From Methylobacterium sp. UNC378MF (lineage in GTDB: Bacteria; Pseudomonadota; Alphaproteobacteria; Rhizobiales; Beijerinckiaceae), in assembly GCF_900103195.1 (NCBI RefSeq), contig NZ_FMWU01000004.1, forward strand, positions 186,001 through 250,000: a DNA stretch of 64,000 bases. Direction: 5' to 3'. Position 1 is the first letter of the stretch; every line of letters starts with the position of its first letter. The position numbers and the translations under genes were made by a program. Below the pieces are notes generated by a model that saw only the letters and a program-made list of their open reading frames with translations, had not been told where the DNA came from and did not search any database. Positions 62,245-64,000 of the stretch are shown piece after piece.

Positions 62245-64000
62245 TCATTCGGAGATCATGCCGGCGCCGCGCTCCTCGACGGTCGCCGCGGCCTCGTCCG
62301 CCTGCGCCTCGACGACGGCGGCGGCCGTGACGTTGACGATGCCGCGGGCCGTGACCGACGGCGTCAGGATGTGGGCGGGCTTGGCCGGGCCGATCAGGAG
62401 CGGGCCGACCGGCAGGGCATCCGCCAGCACCTTGGCGAACTGGAAGGCGATGTTGGCTGCGTCGAGATTCGGGAAGATCAGGACGTTGGCCGCCCCCTTG
62501 AGCCGCGAGCCCGGCAGCACGCGGTCGCGGACCATCTCGCTGAGAGCCGAATCCGCCTGCATCTCGCCGTCGACCTGAAGCTCGGGGTCGCGCCGCTGCA
62601 GAAGCGCGAGCGCCTCGCGCATCTTCATCGCGGAGGGGGAGTCGGACTGGCCGAAATCCGAGTGGCTGAGGAGCGCGATCTTCGGCGTCATCCCGAAACG
62701 GCTGACATGGCTGGCGCAGGCCTGCGCCACGTCGGCGATCTCCTCGGCGGTGGGGTTCTGGCGGACATGGGTGTCGGCCAGGAAGTACGCGCCGTTATGC
62801 GTCACCACGAGGCTCATCGCGGCGCATTGCTCCACGCCGGGCGCAAGCCCGATCACGTCACGGATGATGCGCAGCCGCGTCTCGAACCGGCCCTCCAGGC
62901 CGCAGATCAGCGCGTCGGCCTCGCCGCGGCGGACCGCGATGGCGCCGATCACCGTGTTGTTGGTCCGCACCAGCGTGCGCGCCGCGTCGGGCGTGATGCC
63001 CCGGCGGCCTGCGACTTCCAGATAGGTCTGCACGTAGGCGCGATAGCGGGGATCGTCCTCGGGATCGATCAGCTCGAAATCGCGGCCGTGCACGAGGGAC
63101 AGGCCGAAGCGCTTCAGCCGGGTCTCCACGACCCGGGGCCGGCCGACCAGGATCGGGAAGGCGACCTTGTCCTCGACGATCGCCTGAACGGCGCGCAGAA
63201 CGCGCTCGTCCTCGCCCTCGGCGTAGATCACGCGCTTGGGCTCGGCCTTCGCCTTCGAGAAGAGCGGCTTCATGATCAGGCCGGACCGGTGCACGAACCG
63301 GTCGAGGCTCTCGACATAGGCGTCGAGATCGGCGAGCGGCCGGCCGGCGACGCCCGAATCCATCGCGGCCTTGGCGACCGCGGGGGCGATGCGCAGGATC
63401 AGCCGCGGGTCGAAGGGGCTCGGGATCAGCGATTTCGGCCCGAACGGTCGGGCCTCGCCGCCATAGGCCCGGGCGACCACGTCCGAGGTGGTCTCGTGGG
63501 CCAGTCCCGCGATCGCCTTCACGGCGGCCTTCTTCATCTCCTCGTTGATCTTATGGGCGCCGACATCGAGCGCGCCGCGGAAGATGTAGGGGAAGCACAG
63601 GACGTTGTTGACCTGGTTCGGGAAGTCCGACCGTCCGGTGCAGATCATCGCGTCCGGCCGCTCCTGCTCGGCCAGATCCGGCATGATCTCCGGATAGGGA
63701 TTGGCGAGGGCCATGATCAGCGGCTTCTCGGCCATCTCCTTCAGGTATTCGGGCTTCAGGACGCCGCCGGCCGACAGGCCGATGAACACGTCGGCGCCCG
63801 GAATGACCTCGGCGAGCGTCCGCTTGTCGGTCTCCTGGGCGTAGACGTCCTTCCAGCGGTCCATCAGCTCCGGGCGGCCCTTGTAGACCACGCCCTTGAT
63901 GTCGGTGACCGTGATGTTCTCGCGGGTGGCGCCGAGCGACACGAGCAGGTTGAGGCAGGCGAGCGCCGCCGCGCCCGCGCCCGACGTCACGATCCGGACG
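62245..64000 (-). CDS. maeB: NADP-dependent malic enzyme with phosphotransacetylase-like domain (5' end cut)
   Basis: At least 584 residues are visible; the N-terminus lies beyond the window's right edge. The NAD(P)-binding malic enzyme part shows VTSGAGAAALACLNLLVSLG, then VFIGLSAGGVLKPEYLKEMA, MALANPYPEIMPDLAEQERP and ICTGRSDFPNQVNNVLCFPY, which together are characteristic of MaeB. From about the middle a phosphotransacetylase-like domain follows (KRVIYAEGEDERVLRAVQAI, TNNTVIGAIAVRRGEADALI, DTHVRQNPTAEEIADVAQAC), which in these proteins is usually regulatory rather than catalytic. It turns malate into pyruvate with NADPH, so it touches the C4 side of central metabolism. About 175 N-terminal residues are probably missing. 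Confidence 0.95.
   Translation of the reverse strand, partial: VRIVTSGAGAAALACLNLLVSLGATRENITVTDIKGVVYKGRPELMDRWKDVYAQETDKRTLAEVIPGADVFIGLSAGGVLKPEYLKEMAEKPLIMALANPYPEIMPDLAEQERPDAMICTGRSDFPNQVNNVLCFPYIFRGALDVGAHKINEEMKKAAVKAIAGLAHETTSDVVARAYGGEARPFGPKSLIPSPFDPRLILRIAPAVAKAAMDSGVAGRPLADLDAYVESLDRFVHRSGLIMKPLFSKAKAEPKRVIYAEGEDERVLRAVQAIVEDKVAFPILVGRPRVVETRLKRFGLSLVHGRDFELIDPEDDPRYRAYVQTYLEVAGRRGITPDAARTLVRTNNTVIGAIAVRRGEADALICGLEGRFETRLRIIRDVIGLAPGVEQCAAMSLVVTHNGAYFLADTHVRQNPTAEEIADVAQACASHVSRFGMTPKIALLSHSDFGQSDSPSAMKMREALALLQRRDPELQVDGEMQADSALSEMVRDRVLPGSRLKGAANVLIFPNLDAANIAFQFAKVLADALPVGPLLIGPAKPAHILTPSVTARGIVNVTAAAVVEAQADEAAATVEERGAGMISE

Overview
The window is GC-rich DNA from an alphaproteobacterium of the order Hyphomicrobiales. 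It is most likely a Methylobacterium or Methylorubrum species. That genus call is an inference from gene content and order: hdaA-ppk-ppx, fused GC-rich sdh and petABC operons, a DUF6894 protein, an AerR-like cobalamin-domain protein typical of aerobic anoxygenic phototrophs, and REP-like intergenic palindromes. No rRNA gene is present to settle it.

Positions 1 to about 6,600 are gene-poor and look accessory. They hold small uncharacterised genes, a hemerythrin-domain membrane protein, an orphan intrinsic terminator that may end a small RNA, an AerR/SCHIC-type regulator with a palindrome inside its promoter, and a tRNA-Met(CAT) with its own terminator. From 6,900 to 19,500 lie envelope and metabolic genes: a CHRD protein, a coupled pair of exported reductases, a nucleotide-transporter-like protein, guaA, an SGNH hydrolase with trmO, AMP nucleosidase, a glycine-rich secreted protein and an SLC13-type permease.

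From 19,500 to 29,000 are respiratory operons: succinate dehydrogenase sdhCDAB, an Omp19/Inh-type lipoprotein, an ABC exporter, then the cytochrome bc1 operon petABC closed by a strong terminator. From 29,180 to 37,800 come mtnP, the histidine run hisB-DUF2628-hisH-hisA-hisF, an apparently inactive dihydroorotase homologue, plsY, dprA, and the convergent ruvX and SMI1/KNR4 genes. The GatCAB amidotransferase genes follow (38,289-42,120), interrupted by a small membrane-protein gene and a palindromic repeat.

From 43,000 to 64,000 lie an AaeXAB-like efflux operon, a glutathione transferase, ndk, purMN, an AI-2E-family permease, hdaA-ppk-ppx (replication control and polyphosphate), a chemoreceptor with a globin domain at its C-terminus, a Tat-exported acetamidase/formamidase, and a malic enzyme cut by the window end.

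The most unusual object is the chemoreceptor-globin fusion at 58,097-60,610. Classical globin-coupled sensors carry the globin at the N-terminus. Here a flavohemoglobin-like globin, with the tyrosine, glutamine and proximal histidine all present, follows the methyl-accepting signalling domain. All functional calls rest on recognising motifs in the translated sequence; no database search was run.
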